Assembly (NCBI RefSeq): GCF_900240945.1
Contig: NZ_OESG01000012.1
Span: 434,001-498,000 of the forward strand
DNA: 64,000 nucleotides
Origin: Mycobacterium sp. 3519A
Lineage (GTDB): Bacteria; Actinomycetota; Actinomycetes; Mycobacteriales; Mycobacteriaceae
Direction of reading: 5' to 3'
Position 1 is the first letter of the stretch. Every line of letters starts with the position of its first letter. Under the pieces are notes generated by a model. That model was given only the letters and a program-made list of their open reading frames with translations, was not told where the DNA came from and did not search any database. A program made the position numbers and the translations under genes. Shown here piece after piece: positions 63,428-64,000 of this stretch.

Positions 63428-63942
63428 CAGTTCTCCTGTTCCGTTGTGCGCGCGACGGATAACGCGACGTAGTTGTCGATGATGGAGTCGATGTTCTGGT
63501 CGACGTCGATGACGACGCCGTGTTCGTCGGGGGCCAGCGGCTCGAGCGTGGCGAATTGGGACGCCATCAACGATGCGGGCATGAAGTGTCCGGGCCTGCT
63601 GGCCTGGCGCCTACCGATGACCTCGGGTGTGCCGGACAGATGCAGGAATTCGACGTCGGGGCAATGGCGGCGCAACTGGTCGCGGTACTTGCGTTTGAGA
63701 GCCGAACAGCTCATCACCCCGCCGTCGCGGCAATGCCCGGCGAGCCAGTTTCCGATCGCTTCGAGCCACGGGTAGCGGTCGTCGTCGTCGAGCGGTTCAC
63801 CGGCCGTCATCTTCGCGATGTTGGCGGCCGGATGAAAGTCGTCGGCGTCCGCGAACGGGACCCGCAGGCGCTGCGCCAACGCCGCGCCGACGGTCGACTT
63901 CCCGGAGCCGGAAACGCCCATGACGACGATTGGTGACGCCAT
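63427..63942 (-). CDS. gntK: Gluconokinase
   Basis: 171 residues from ATG at 63942, preceded by GGAGAG; a GTG at 63951 is also open. P-loop VMGVSGSGKSTVGAAL; DADDFHPAANIAKMTAGEPL; SCSALKRKYRDQLRRHCPDV; SRPGHFMPASLMASQFATLE, all of the GntK type. It phosphorylates gluconate to 6-phosphogluconate for the pentose-phosphate path. First gene of the gntK-gntP pair, whose promoter is in or beyond the last 58 nt of the window. Confidence 0.9.
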   Translation of the reverse strand: MASPIVVMGVSGSGKSTVGAALAQRLRVPFADADDFHPAANIAKMTAGEPLDDDDRYPWLEAIGNWLAGHCRDGGVMSCSALKRKYRDQLRRHCPDVEFLHLSGTPEVIGRRQASRPGHFMPASLMASQFATLEPLAPDEHGVVIDVDQNIDSIIDNYVALSVARTTEQEN

Positions 63943-64000
63943 TCTCTCCACCTACCCAGTTGTGCTTGACGTCACACAGCATGCACCAATAGTCATACGA

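Overview
The window looks like chromosome of a fast-growing mycobacterium (Mycolicibacterium-like). The reasons are high G+C with strong third-position GC, F420-type flavin-fold reductases (PPOX and Ddn-like), secreted and Tat-lipoprotein families of mycobacterial type, several apparently leaderless promoters (a -10 hexamer about 6 nt before the start codon), and a tetritol/polyol catabolic cluster like the one known from M. smegmatis. I see no rRNA, tRNA, CRISPR array, IS element or prophage. Assignments are from reading motifs and family resemblance only; no database search was run.

Layout. 1-9.6 kb: mostly small single genes (metallo-hydrolase, PucR regulator, secreted lysozyme-like protein, YaeQ, DUF3297, tautomerase, PASTA-like secreted protein, F420-type oxidoreductase with a divergent MerR regulator) plus two decayed loci: a broken MmyB-type regulator facing a broken NmrA-type reductase (1.6-2.3 kb), and an aldo/keto reductase remnant whose halves lie on opposite strands (5.5-5.9 kb). 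9.6-30.3 kb: DHFR-like and MOSC proteins, a short UvrA paralogue, AraC+VOC, a large secreted phosphoesterase, a 2OG-oxygenase-like protein, TetR-SDR-thioesterase, an orphan sugar-binding lipoprotein with a CapA-like enzyme, TspO, a flavin oxidoreductase coupled to an ECF41 sigma factor, NCS1 permease, P1 peptidase, MFS pump and SRPBCC protein.

30.4-34.7 kb: a polyamine-type ABC importer operon (ATPase, binding protein, two permeases), whose ATPase appears to start at CTG. 36.0-52.8 kb: the most striking locus. Twelve minus-strand genes, from an alcohol dehydrogenase (EltD-like) at 49.3 kb to a short-chain dehydrogenase at 36.0 kb, are packed with 1-4 nt overlaps or gaps under 30 nt, and encode two complete but unrelated ABC importers (MalFGK-type with two different ATPases, and ribose-type), a fused dihydroxyacetone-type kinase and an RpiB-type isomerase. 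A SorC-type regulator plus a second SDR diverge from it, and an FGGY kinase converges on it. The logic is uptake of one or more polyols, oxidation to a ketose, phosphorylation, and isomerisation to an aldose phosphate. Three tandem 12-bp motifs in the divergent promoter are candidate operators.

52.9-64 kb: a dihydrolipoamide-dehydrogenase-like flavoprotein divergent from a LysR regulator, an Atg22/UMF1-like MFS protein, small proteins, xylulokinase, a beta-lactamase-like secreted protein, membrane proteins (DUF6328, DoxX-like with 11-residue repeats, RDD) and a gluconate permease/kinase pair. The best candidates for undescribed biology are the double-importer polyol operon with its operator array, a thrice-repeated palindrome that supplies the stop codon of two genes, the MerR promoter with a 19-bp spacer, and the putative ECF41 autoregulatory promoter.
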